Assembly (NCBI GenBank): GCA_039545295.1
Contig: BCIK01000014.1
Location: 538,976-602,975, forward strand
Length of the DNA stretch: 64,000 bases
Source of the DNA: Udeniomyces pyricola
Lineage: Eukaryota; Basidiomycota; Tremellomycetes; Cystofilobasidiales; Mrakiaceae
Direction of reading: 5' to 3'
The notes beneath the pieces are model-generated. The model saw nothing but the letters and a program-made list of their open reading frames with translations. It was not told where the DNA came from and ran no database searches. Shown piece after piece: positions 22,348 to 32,869 of the stretch (positions are counted from its first letter, which is position 1; each line of letters begins with the position of its first letter). The position numbers and the translations under genes are program-made.

Positions 22348-25300
22348 TCACGACGCTAGCTTAGCATACGTCTCAGGCTTGAAAGTCCGCTGGACGAGTT
22401 TGACAAGGTAAAGCGGTAACGAACTAAACGGAAAGGGATGGAAATAAAAAATACAACCACAAGCGTAAGCCAAACGCAACACAACACTATCGGCCATCCC
22501 AACCCAGCGGATCTTCCATGAAGGGTCGAGAGGGAGTGTCACGTAGCTCAAGAGGGACGACAAGCATGAAAAGATCTCTCACCTGACACCGACAATAAGC
22601 GCAACTTTCCAAATGAATCTCGCCGAGATGACAAACGTCAGGTCTGGATATATTTTTTTTGTCGGATCAGCCGGGACCGACCGAGAAACGAAGGTTGTTC
22701 GAGATGACAACGGAATTTTCAGAAGAAGAAAACGAACGGTGAAGGTATATTTGTAAGCGTTAGTTCTGTTTGTCCTGTCATTTGACCGAGCAAAGCTGAT
22801 GTCTCGGTTGGTTGGGATTTTCAACGCACCAAAGTATTCTGGTAAGAACGCCATGGAGGCGCCGTACAGAAGGAACGTGGCGACTTCGGCGAGGATCATG
22901 TACGGATGCCACGTCGTGATCTCGAGCGCGACCATAAGGAGCTCGTTGAGGATTAGGGCGGTGAATGAGATGGAGACAATATTGAGGAATTCGGTCTCGA
23001 ACAGCAAAAGGGAAAGGATCATGATAGAGCCGCCTGGCACGGGGACGTGGATTTAGTGCGAATAACAGAGAAGGACGACGATTAGATTGAGCTAGCTTGT
23101 TTGACGGATGAGCATGGCAGACGACCGAAACCAGGACATGAATCCTTGGGACAGACCTTGGTAAACTGAGATGAGAACCCAGGTGAAAAAGGTCTTGTAA
23201 GACAGGGAGCGACCCTGAGAAGATGCGATGACACAACGTTATCATCTCAGTCAGTTCAAGAGGAAACGCCATTCACAATCAACCAACACAGGCCCACGAC
23301 GAGCATACGAACTTTGGTGAGTTCCTTGTAAAGCTCTGGGTAGAGCAACGCCACATCCTCGTTGACGTCTCGATCAAGGACGAGGGAAAACACGGGCATC
23401 TGTCATCGCGACGAGCAAAAAGACAATGAACGACGACTCAAGAAGCGATGAGCAAACCATGTTTCCTGCACACAACGCAAGGCATTAGAGACAGACGATC
23501 GTACGAACCATGGTGTAGACGGTTGCATATCCGACTTGAAGCCAACCCTGGTACAACGCGATGGGGGCAAAAAAGAAGATGGCTGAAAAGACGGCTTGCA
23601 TGACAGAGATGATGAGGCCTCGATGGATGACAAATTGAGCAAGCTTGGCTGATCGCTTGTAAGAGTTTCGACCTACGGATCAGATGGAGCAGATAGAGGG
23701 TGAAAGTATTGACAGTCACAAGAAGCTTGAAATGATCAGCGTGGCGTACCTGAAGCGTCACGGTCGACAGGTGATATTGGATGGAACTTACCATGCCAGA
23801 GCAGGAGCTTGGTGAGAAAGCTGAATTGGGTGATGGAAAAGTCGGCGGCGAGAGAGGCTTGCTTGCCCTCTTTACCCACGATACCAAGCCCAACGTCGGC
23901 CGCTTGGATCATGCTCACCTATTTTGATGTTTGGTTTCGTATACGAACGATGAATTAGCAAATCGATACGATTGACATCGTCAAGTGTAGACTCTAGATC
24001 TCGTAGCAAGTCATTACTAACGTCGTTACCCCCATCGCCGATGCAGCAAACACGTTTGCCCGTATGGGACCGGATGAGGCGGGCGACGTCGGCTTTCTGT
24101 GTCGGTGAGCATCGGCAAGCGACAACGCACGACAGCTGCGTCGCGAGCCCAATGAATTCGTCACGGGCCAGGTCAATGCAGAGTTGAAGAGATTCGCCGT
24201 CAATAACGAGGCAACAGTCGAGTTTAGATCGGAGAAAGTCGAGATGATGTTCCACCTCGGCCATCGTCTTGACTGAGATTGGGCAAAGGCGATGGTAGTA
24301 GTGGAGAAGAACAAGGAGATATGAACGGCGTTCGTAAGTAAAGCCTGAAAAGCAGTCGTAAGGTGGGAAGCTGACCGAGTTATAAGTCACGTACGTTTGG
24401 CCACCTGATGGATGTATTGTCCTCGAGCGACGAGCTTAGACGAGATGGCGATGCACGTAGCCGTCTCAATCTTGTCGCCTGTGAGCATCCAAATCTTGAC
24501 TCCAGCGTTTCGCAAAAGCTCAAGAGTACTTCTGACGTCCTCTTGGAGTTTGTCCTCGACGCCCGTCAGAGCGAGCAATTCCAAGTCCCTCTCGAGCATC
24601 TCCTCGATAACTGCAGCAATCGCCTCGTTCCGTCCTTCAGTTCGCGTACGGGCCTCATGATACCGCTTCTCGAACAACCGGTACGTCTCTTCCGAGAGCT
24701 TCTTTCGTCCGAGGACGAGCGTGCGAAGGCCCTCGCGAGCCATGTTGCCGCACTCTTCCTCGAGCCAATCGTTCTTCTGCACAATCTTGGCCATGACGAC
24801 ATCGGCTCCTTTCTGCAGGAACGTCACCGCCCCTTGATTGTCTCGAACGAGGATGCCCATCCGCTTCGATTCCGACGTGAAGGGGAAGATATCGAGGACC
24901 TCGAAAACTTCGGTCTCGCCGATGGGAGTTCGGAGAGTAATGGAGGTTCGGTCTCGAGCAATGAGCGTTAGGCCCACGGATTCAGTGAATTTGACAATGG
25001 CGACTTCGTCGGGCGAGGAGGCTTGGTAGGTGATTTCGCTTTCTCCTTCGTTCGTCACGGGCGTAACCTGAAGAAGTTTTAGTGAGGCGACGTGGAAGCA
25101 CGTGGGCATGCGAACGGATGGAGCGCAAGGTGAGTTTGCATATCTTTGTGAGAGACCGAATGAAGCAGATGTTCCTGTCAATGGATAGTTGAGCAACATA
25201 CGTTATGACAGACAGCGAGAGCGAGGATTGTGTCCTTGACCTTAACCGACATATCCCGCTTGCCTCGATTGGCGAGCATCGCTCCAGTTGCGAGGGACGA

Positions 25301-27855
25301 GCTCCGACGCATAGGAACGTCTAAAATGGGGGATAGGGTGAGAAGATGGAGAAAAGGATGATCAACGCGTTGGCCTCGGATCTATGGCTGTGTCTCTATC
25401 TGTTACATGTGAGTATCTCTTCCTAATCGGTAAACATACCTGATTCGCCATAGGCTGAAGCAAGTTGATGCTTGACCTCGTCCATCGAATCAAAGCCGTA
25501 CGACATTGTGCCCAAGTGAAGCTTCTTCATCTCCATCTCTGAACAACCCGGCATCGAACCGAGCGTTAGTAAAAGTATCAACTACACACGTATCTGCAAG
25601 AGAAAAGTTTCTCACCGTTCTGCGTCAGCGTTCCGGTCTTGTCGCTCAGAAGAAACTCGATGCGGCCAAGTTCTTCGGGAAGAGTCGAAGTTCGGACGAT
25701 AGTCCCTGGGATCTCGGGGTCGTGTTCGATTTGACGTGCATAGACGGTCTTGCCCATGTCGAGGTTGACTCGAAGACTTCAGATCATCAAAGATCAACCC
25801 AACGAAAAATCGTAGAAGGTTGGAGAGCGAATAATCAACTCCGGTGTCGTTGAGGAAGCAAGATGCAGAGGACGAGAGAAAGTGATGTACTCACCTGATG
25901 GGAATGATGGATGAAAAGAGGATAAGGAACCGGAAGATGTACACAAACCACTGCCCTCGGAAGCCATTCATGGCCACCAGCAAGACCGACAGGGCAAATG
26001 TGACTGCGCAAAGGATCTAGAATATTTCCATGCGTCAAGGTTCGCCATCGTCAGGCAATAGTTAAAAAAAGAGACTGTCAGAACAGCACAAGAGCAAAGT
26101 AATGGTTGAGCCGGCCGGCCCACGAACCTTTGCCATGCGATTGATTTCAAGATCAAGCATGCCCGTCTTGGTCTCAGGATGATTCGTGTTCATGACAGCT
26201 CTCGTATGCGGACCGGTATAGACGACAAAGCCGACGGCTGAGCCCGCCGCGAGGACAGTGTTGGCCCAGAGGATGTTTTCAGCTGTCAAGGGCTCAATCT
26301 TGGGAGCTTGAGATGAAGAAGCGAGGGAGTCCGTAGGGAGAGCTTCGTCATGAGGGGATGTAGATATGGGTGCCGGTGAGGCGTTGAGAGTGATGGTGCC
26401 AACGAATGTGTGGATGTCCTTGATGGGTGGATCAGCTATGTGATGCAGAGAGAGAGGGGAAGGGATGCAGAGATGAAGGATGATATGAGAAACGAGATGA
26501 GTACCAACACGTCAGGGGCTCGGTCAAACGATTGAGTTCAAGTCTCTACAACATACAAGAATCAAAGGGCACATGAACGGGATGAACTGACCATACACCT
26601 CTCCATCGAGTCTCAACAGCTCCTCTTCCTCTAATTTCTGACACATCGGCACTGCCACCCTGAGTTTCCAATCGGTCTCTCCGTCGAGCTGATCTGTTCT
26701 CACGAACGCCGTCCCGCTCGAATCGCTCGTCCTCAGGAGGACCATATCAGCCGGAACTCTCTGGTTCTTCTCGAGCAACACGAGGTCTCCAACTTTGATA
26801 GTCGAGCTCGCAACGGCTCGCGTAGGAGGGATGCCTTTGCCACCTCCACCCTCATCAAGCAAGACGAGATACCTAGCCGAGTTTGCCTCGCGATCCCGAA
26901 GGTTCCGCTGCCAATCGTCAAACGCCTCCTTGCCCATTGTCACAAGCAACACAAACGCCAGTGGCGCAACGTACGTGACGATGAAACCAATCTTGAGAGC
27001 GGGAACGAATTGGGAGAGCGCGACGAGTAGAAAGTAGAGGTTGAAGAAGAACTTGAACTGTTCGTAAAGGACGAGAGGGAGGAACGAGAGCAGGTTGTAC
27101 TTTTGATTCCGAACGATGTTGGGAGGAAAGGAAGTCTTGAGCTTGTCTAAGAGAGGATGACCAAATGAGGCGAAGGCAAAAGAATGAGAAAAGGTTTGGA
27201 TTGACCCTGAGTGTATGCACAAAGGAGGTAAAATGACAAGAGATGATCAAACATCGGCCGGGACTTACTACTGGCCTTGAAGGGAATCGTTCGCGATTTG
27301 TCAACTCCAGCTTTATTTGAACCTGAACGTGATGTGGTCTGGTTGGCAGAGTATTCATTCGTACATGTAAGCGATGAATCAACACGGGGTATCAGCATCT
27401 GTAGGGATATCAACCCAGCGACGAAAGGGTAGGCGCAAAACGATACGCAGTCGATCCCTCTCTTATGCCTTCATTCCCCAGGGTGATGATGTTGCCATCA
27501 AACTCACCGACCGAAGCTCATTACCAATGTTGACTTGTCCAACTTCAAGGTCCCGTTCTTCAGCCAGTTCCTCGTCTCTGACTCCAGCCAAAAGTCCACG
27601 TTCTTCCTCTTCTCTTTCCTCCTGTTCGCCGACATCTCCTGCTCGACGAGTCCTGGCATCGCGATAGGCCTCGCCTTGATTTCCTTCTCCTCCGTCATCT
27701 TCCTCTCGTTTTCTCGCATAACGACTCTTGTATCTCCCTCCGGTAGTGGTAGCGATGGTTCCTCTGGAATTGGAAGCAGAGTTTGGGGAGAAGGAAGAAG
27801 AGGAAGGAGCCATTTGTCGGGTCGAATGGAGAGTTCGGAGCGGAGAGCCTTGCAT
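22348..27855 (-). CDS. NEO1: P4-type ATPase phospholipid flippase, Neo1
   Basis: Aminophospholipid flippase of Golgi and endosomes. The fragments in order are: a charged, disordered N-terminus (M at 27855 or in-frame at 27813; first exon ends 27508), the motif [12 protein letters not shown] followed by [20 protein letters not shown] (first membrane helices), the actuator motif DGET (26674-26685), the phosphorylation motif DKTGTLTQN with the Asp codon at 25641-25643, the nucleotide domain ([30 protein letters not shown]), and the hinge motif GDGGND (24022-24039). Several helices follow ([34 protein letters not shown]), ending [10 protein letters not shown] with stop at 22348-22350. The [15 protein letters not shown] combination is Neo1/ATP9-like rather than Drs2/Dnf-like. 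There are at least 14 exons; I did not fix every boundary. Unlike Drs2/Dnf, Neo1 needs no Cdc50 partner. Confidence 0.92.
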
Positions 27856-28658
27856 GGATGATGGATCGAAGCGGAGTCAGCCAGGGAAGGGTTGAGATTG
27901 AGATTGAGTGCGAGCGTATTTGGGTTGGATTAAATTGTTCGGAGAGGTGCGAAGCTATTTTGCGTCGGGCATGTGCGTGGAAGGGACAGAGTGACGAAGA
28001 TGATAGCAATGGGTGATAGAGACCGGCTGTCGGTCGTTTGGCTTGGCTGGCGGTTGGAGCTTGGCTAGTGGCTGGCGGTTGTGGGCGAAAGACGCGTAAC
28101 TCATTTAGTTGTTCCGTCCAGCCACGTGTTATAATATAAAGATGATCATCGATCGTTCACGGTCATGCTCACGATGATCATGATTGACGCTTGAGTTAAG
28201 AGCTAGTATGGTGCAAGAGAAGGGACCGTAAATCTGAAGCGATACCAGATCACACGCGAAGTGAAACATGGAAGAAATGACGAAAAAAAAAGAAGAAGAA
28301 AAAGGAGAAGATCGAAGAAAAAATGAAAGAAGGGGAAACATTCGTGAATGATATGATAGCGAAAGCAAACACAAGAAAAAAAGAAAAGAAGAAGAAAAAA
28401 GCGACTGCAAAAACGACCTTGAGATAGATTGAAAAATGATCATCATTCTGATCGTCAAGAAACACGTAAATACATCTAAAACCCAACACCCCTTAGTCGC
28501 CTTTCTAACGACCCTGACGTCCATACACGCACTACATCGTCATCAGGTTCCCTTTTCTAACCGTCCCTTGGGCGCGAACCTCCATCATCCCTCCAACCCA
28601 CTCGTTTGCAGGCCCATCTCGGCCCCCCAACCATGCCCCATGCGCAACAGTAGATCTT
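27856..28658. other. Intergenic: NEO1 promoter and 3' end of GT18 gene
   Basis: About 800 bp. The NEO1 leader is CT-rich on the minus strand. The part near 28270-28420 is A/G-rich on the plus strand with several A runs. No separate gene recognised. Confidence 0.5.
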
Positions 28659-31318
28659 TCACGACCTCAGTCCTTTCGTCCTTCCCTCCTCGCCCAAGTC
28701 GCGCCACTTCTTCCACCAATCGACGTTCTCGACCATGCTCTTAACGCGCTTGACGACTTCCTCCTTCTTCATCCGGTCGAGGACCATGCGCTCGATCGGC
28801 GTCGAGAGCGCAGCCTGGATCGCTTCCGCCAACGCGGCTTCATCGTTTTTGAACTGAAGCCAGATAAGAAAAGAAAAAGAGGAAGAAAGGAAATCCCATG
28901 AGGGAGAAATGCAGGGGAAATGATGGGAGACGAAGACAGTAAGTGTCAAGTAAATCAGTTGATCCACGTTGTTCACGAGACACGTTCTCCATCTCTCAAG
29001 TTCCAAAGAAAGAACAAGAAGAAGACGATAAAAAAAGAGAAGAAAGTGGCGTGCGTACGATGTGATAAACATAAGGCGGGTCAAGCTCATGCAAGCCATT
29101 ATGCTGAGAGATCCAGTAATCTCGGTTATGTGGTTGGGTGACGTCCCATTGCTTGATGGGGTTGACAAAAGGTACACCGAGGCAGAGAGCTAGAAGAAAA
29201 GAGAAAAAAAAAACCAAAAAAGAAAACAATGGTAGAAGTAGATTAGCGATCAAGAGGTGAAAAGGGCTTTTGAAATAATCGGTGTGGCGGACCTTCGTAG
29301 GGCCTGTAATGTTGTTGAAAAAAAAACGGAGATAACGATTAGCTTGATGCCATGTCTCCATGCACTCGTTAATCGAAACAATCCACTTACGTTGGCGAAA
29401 TCACAGGGCTTTGGGAGGCAAGATGAAAATAGATGACCGTTATATCAGTACTAACTCACAGACCATAAACGAGAAGGCATACTCCCCGACCTCGACAATA
29501 GGCCAAACAAACGTTAACAACGGGGTGATAGAACCATGATGTTGACTCACTCTCCCATTCCGATCAGGACTTTACTCTTGCCGACCTCTTGAACGAATCG
29601 ATCTCGGTTGAGCTGACCGAGGTTGTGGACCCCATCAACGTGACCAAGGGTGGATCGGTCGTTGCGAAGAGTGAATCCACCGACAAAGGAAAACGGCTCT
29701 TGCTCAGTCGAAAGGTGGGAAGTGATGATGGGGAATGACTTTGGGGTGAAGGTGCTAGAGTTGAGAAGAGAAGATCGTCGAGAGAACGAGTTGAGAGTCA
29801 GCGCGAGGTTCGGAACGAGACACGTGTCATACAGATGAGTCTGATCTGGAGCGACCGGTTTGAGAACGAACGCTTTATCGGTAGTAAAGTAATCTTGGAA
29901 CTAGAATGGACATGTAACCAGAGACAAGATTAGTCCTATCAGTCGCCGGAATCGACCCATCAACTGGTGAGCTTACGTCAGACCTCTGCCTTTTCAGTTC
30001 AATACGGACCTTGGCAAGGATGTAGGCTCTGTTTTCGCGAGCTTCTATTGGAACGACGTCGAGTGGCAAACAAGCGTCCTCAATGGAATACCCAATATAC
30101 CGTGCGTCGGAGTCGAGCGAGCTCAGGTGGTAGGGTTCTGGTGAAAGGATCCACTTTGAGCCAAGGGGATGTGAGTCTTCACTCGGGAAGAAGTACATGC
30201 TCATGATCTGTGATATCAAAAGCCAAAGGAAGGAAGGATTGGGATAACGTATGTGGTGAAGAAACGACATGGACGACAAAATGAACGGAATAAAATTGAC
30301 AAATCGGTACCAACGTCACAGGCACAAATGTTAGTTGCGGCACTAGACTATCAACAAGGTCGTTATGCCATGCATATATTCATGCGTAATCCTCGTAGAA
30401 CTCCTGTAAAATCAGATGAAAAGGTTCCTCCCGCCAGAGTTGCAGGCATGAACTGACCTTCCAAATCGGGATGCCGTAGGGGTTGTCTTCGCTCTCGAGG
30501 CAACCACCTCTTCGCCCGCCCCTCGAACTCGCGACGCAGTCGAGCATGCCGTCTCGAGTCATGATGACGACAGCGACGGCCCCACCTAAATCAGCGTAGA
30601 CCATGTTGGTCTCTTCCCGGTTCCCTGTGAGAACGAGCGAGTATCCGAGCTCGACCAGGGCCTCCCTCAAGCTCTTGGCCCAAATATCCTCCCCTTCGTT
30701 AGATCCCGCAAGCTGTCGGGTGAAGTAGTCTGCCTCCAGAATGACGACGACACCGGTAGGTGTGGATTCGCACATTCGGTGAGGGTCCGAGATACAATCA
30801 CGAAGTTGGAAGAGCGTCGCGTTGTTGAGTTCGGTGGCCGAGGTCGGACGGAAGGAAGGGATGGCTGGATCCGTGAGGAAGTTATGCTTTTGCAGAGGCG
30901 TGAGATGAGCTATCGATGGATGACGGGCTGGGGGTAGATGGGGTAGATACGGGTAGAGGGCTGGTTGACGAGCCCATGGTGGAAGGTTATTCGAACCAAA
31001 TGAGGCATCGAATAGCGTCGACTTGAGTGACGATGGGAGGTGAGGGGTAACGTGGGAACGGAGCGAGACGAGAGCGCAGACGAAGCAGATGATGCCATAG
31101 TAATAGACAAACCGGCTGCGTCATACGAAGTCCGAACGGAGAGATAGATGAAGATCAAGTGAATCAAAAGGTCAGAACAAGCCCTGAGGAGAGCGCTGTG
31201 GAAACAGGCTGGTGGGGATCCGAAGAACGTGAAAGGGACAGGAATAGACGACGTGGCGGGGAGGTAGCCCAGAGAGGACTAAGGCTCACGGGACGGGACG
31301 GTTGCGTATGGATGGCAT
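28659..31318 (-). CDS. GT18-type (MGAT5-like) N-glycan branching glycosyltransferase
   Basis: Type II membrane protein of the Golgi. Exons 31318-31290, 31115-30458, 30207-29977, 29900-29551, 29408-29391, 29303-29293, 29189-29059 and 28853-28659 join in phase to 540 residues. The N-terminus is a short basic tail (MPSIRNRPVPR) followed by the signal anchor FVYYYGIICFVCALVSL. The luminal part has NPYGIPIWK, LGSKWILSPEPY, a GKSKVLIGMGDPVISP block, PYEALCLGVPFVNPI and PYVYHI near the donor-binding end, as in glycosyltransferase family 18 (beta-1,6-GlcNAc-transferase V type). Two exons are tiny: 18 nt (DPVISPT part) and 11 nt (PYE part); both are needed to restore the conserved reading. An apparent in-frame continuation after IPIWK ends at a stop and is treated as intron. 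It starts divergently from OST4. The exact enzymatic activity is inferred from family only. Confidence 0.77.
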
Positions 31319-31956
31319 ATTCAAGGTGGTCGGAGGACGGTCGAGGAGGGCGAAGATGAGATGATGGTTTTTGTGGGAGGGAGACTGTCGGCCGGGAAGA
31401 AAGGAAAGCGGGAGAGAACAAGACGATCTATTGGGTATATATATATGGCTGGCGGATGTGGTGAATGAGTTCGAAGGGGAGCGTGCGCAGTCAAGCCAGC
31501 CAAAATCACCACTCACATTCATCCACCCAAATGCACTCCATAACTCTCGCGCCAAGGGAGAGTGAGCGCGTGAGCTCATGACCGATGACTCCGATCATGA
31601 GCGCATGAGCGTGCATGAGCTGTCCAGCCCCGTCTGATGTGGTGAGACTGAGCTCAGCCATGCTTCTGTAACCACCAACCGACTTTGACGCAGCCAAGCC
31701 TTGCCAAACCCAGCAGCAGTCAGGCTAACTCCAGCATATATCCTCTTCCACCCGACTACACGTCAGCCCCTAGTTCTCATTCGTCTTCCGTCCCGACCCA
31801 ATCACAACATCTCAATCGCTCATCCTGTTTCCTTGCTTCTCTTTGACGCAGCTCGACCGCTTTCCCCCTCGACGCCGCTTGGCCCTTCATATAAGCTTCG
31901 ACCCACCGCGTTGCCTCTTTCCCTCGCTAAACGTCATATACCCTTTACGCGTCCAG
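31319..31956. promoter_or_regulatory. Divergent intergenic region (GT18 / OST4)
   Basis: 638 bp between two start codons on opposite strands. Contains a short TA tract (31436-31446) and GAGCGCATGAGCGTGCATGAGC-like repeats of GCATGAGC near 31580-31620. Both genes act in N-glycosylation. Confidence 0.5.
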
Positions 31957-32152
31957 ATGATTTCCGATATGACTCTCGCCAACATTGCCGTCAGTACGCG
32001 TGGGCTCTTACTCTGTCGTCAGCCCGAATGGCTCGAAACCGACCGACTGACTTTGATTGTGTCTGCAGAACAGCTGCGGTATCGCCATGATGCTTCTCAT
32101 CGTGGCTTACCACATGCTCGAAGTCAACGAGCAAGAGATGGTCGCCAACTAG
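31957..32152 (+). CDS. OST4: Oligosaccharyltransferase subunit OST4
   Basis: Tiny membrane subunit of the ER oligosaccharyltransferase that links the catalytic STT3 subunit to its partner subunits. Two exons, 31957-31989 and 32069-32152, give 38 residues: MISDMTLANIANSCGIAMM, then LLIVAYHMLEVNEQE. This matches the OST4 pattern MI(S/T)D-x-x-L at the start, one transmembrane helix, and the YH motif at its lumenal/cytosolic edge followed by a short polar tail. Length is in the normal range (yeast 36, human 37). The intron has GTCAGT and TGCAG ends and is 79 nt. Because each exon is so short, automatic gene finders may miss it. Confidence 0.92.
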
Positions 32153-32869
32153 ACCTGGTTTCGATTCGATTCATGCCCTTTTCAACGACTCATTCCAACG
32201 GAGGGTTCTTGGCTTGAGATGATTGAGAAGTCTTGGCTAGTTGAATGAGCCAGAGTGATGTGAGAGGGGTGGAGTGATGGCGATTGATCAAGTAGCGTAT
32301 GTGTTGCTGCTGATCTGACGCTCTATGACAGCAAGCAGCTTACCAGATGCTATCGATTGAGGCAGCATATTTGATGCATGACTAGTGTGGTGAGAGTAGA
32401 CTGCAGTATATATGCAAAGGGTAATTGCCAGACGAAACAAAATGATGGAGAATATATCGGTTGGTGCAGATGGCTGAACTGATCATGTATATATGCGGCT
32501 GCTGGAGGTGGACGAGGCAAGAGGACGCTCATGATGAGGAACGCTCATGATGAGGAACGCTCATGATGAGGAACGCTCATGATGAGGAACGCTCATGATG
32601 AGGAACGCTCATGATGAGGAACGCTCATGATGAGGAACGCTCATGATGAGGAACGCTCATGATGAGGAACGCTCATGATGAGGTCGAATGGACTGATGGA
32701 TTCAAAGCAGCAGGTGACGAAGTGTGTGATCGATCATCTCTCTCTCTCTCTCTTTCATCTTTCTCCCCTCTTGCTTGTCGCCTCATTGCCTTCTCCTTCT
32801 TCCCCTCCCCTCCCCCGTCTCATTGCACATACCCTGTACAGCACTCCAACCTCATCTCGCCCCGGTGCG
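32153..32869. other. Intergenic between OST4 and the RGG protein
   Basis: Contains the 16-bp minisatellite (32527-32683), a short CT microsatellite (32738-32753) and a CT-rich leader before the next ATG at 32870. Nothing else recognised. Confidence 0.6.
32527..32683 (+). repeat. 16-bp minisatellite, about ten copies
   Basis: Unit GCTCATGATGAGGAAC repeats head-to-tail with starts every 16 bp from 32527 to 32671; copies look identical, the last lacking its final three bases. There are no spacers, so it is not a CRISPR array. Each unit carries two ATG triplets, and since 16 is not a multiple of three they fall in all frames. The core TCATGATGA is a partial palindrome. It ends 187 bp before the next gene's proposed start. 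Confidence 0.97.

Noticed and set aside
30380..30457. GT18 exon extension ending LILQEFYEDYA
   Set aside because: The frame stays open through a GTCAGT..TTACAG intron but then stops at once; direct splicing of 30458 to 30207 keeps phase and continues the conserved sequence.
32527..32683. CRISPR-like array
   Set aside because: Units are directly adjacent with no spacers and the genome is fungal; it is a minisatellite.
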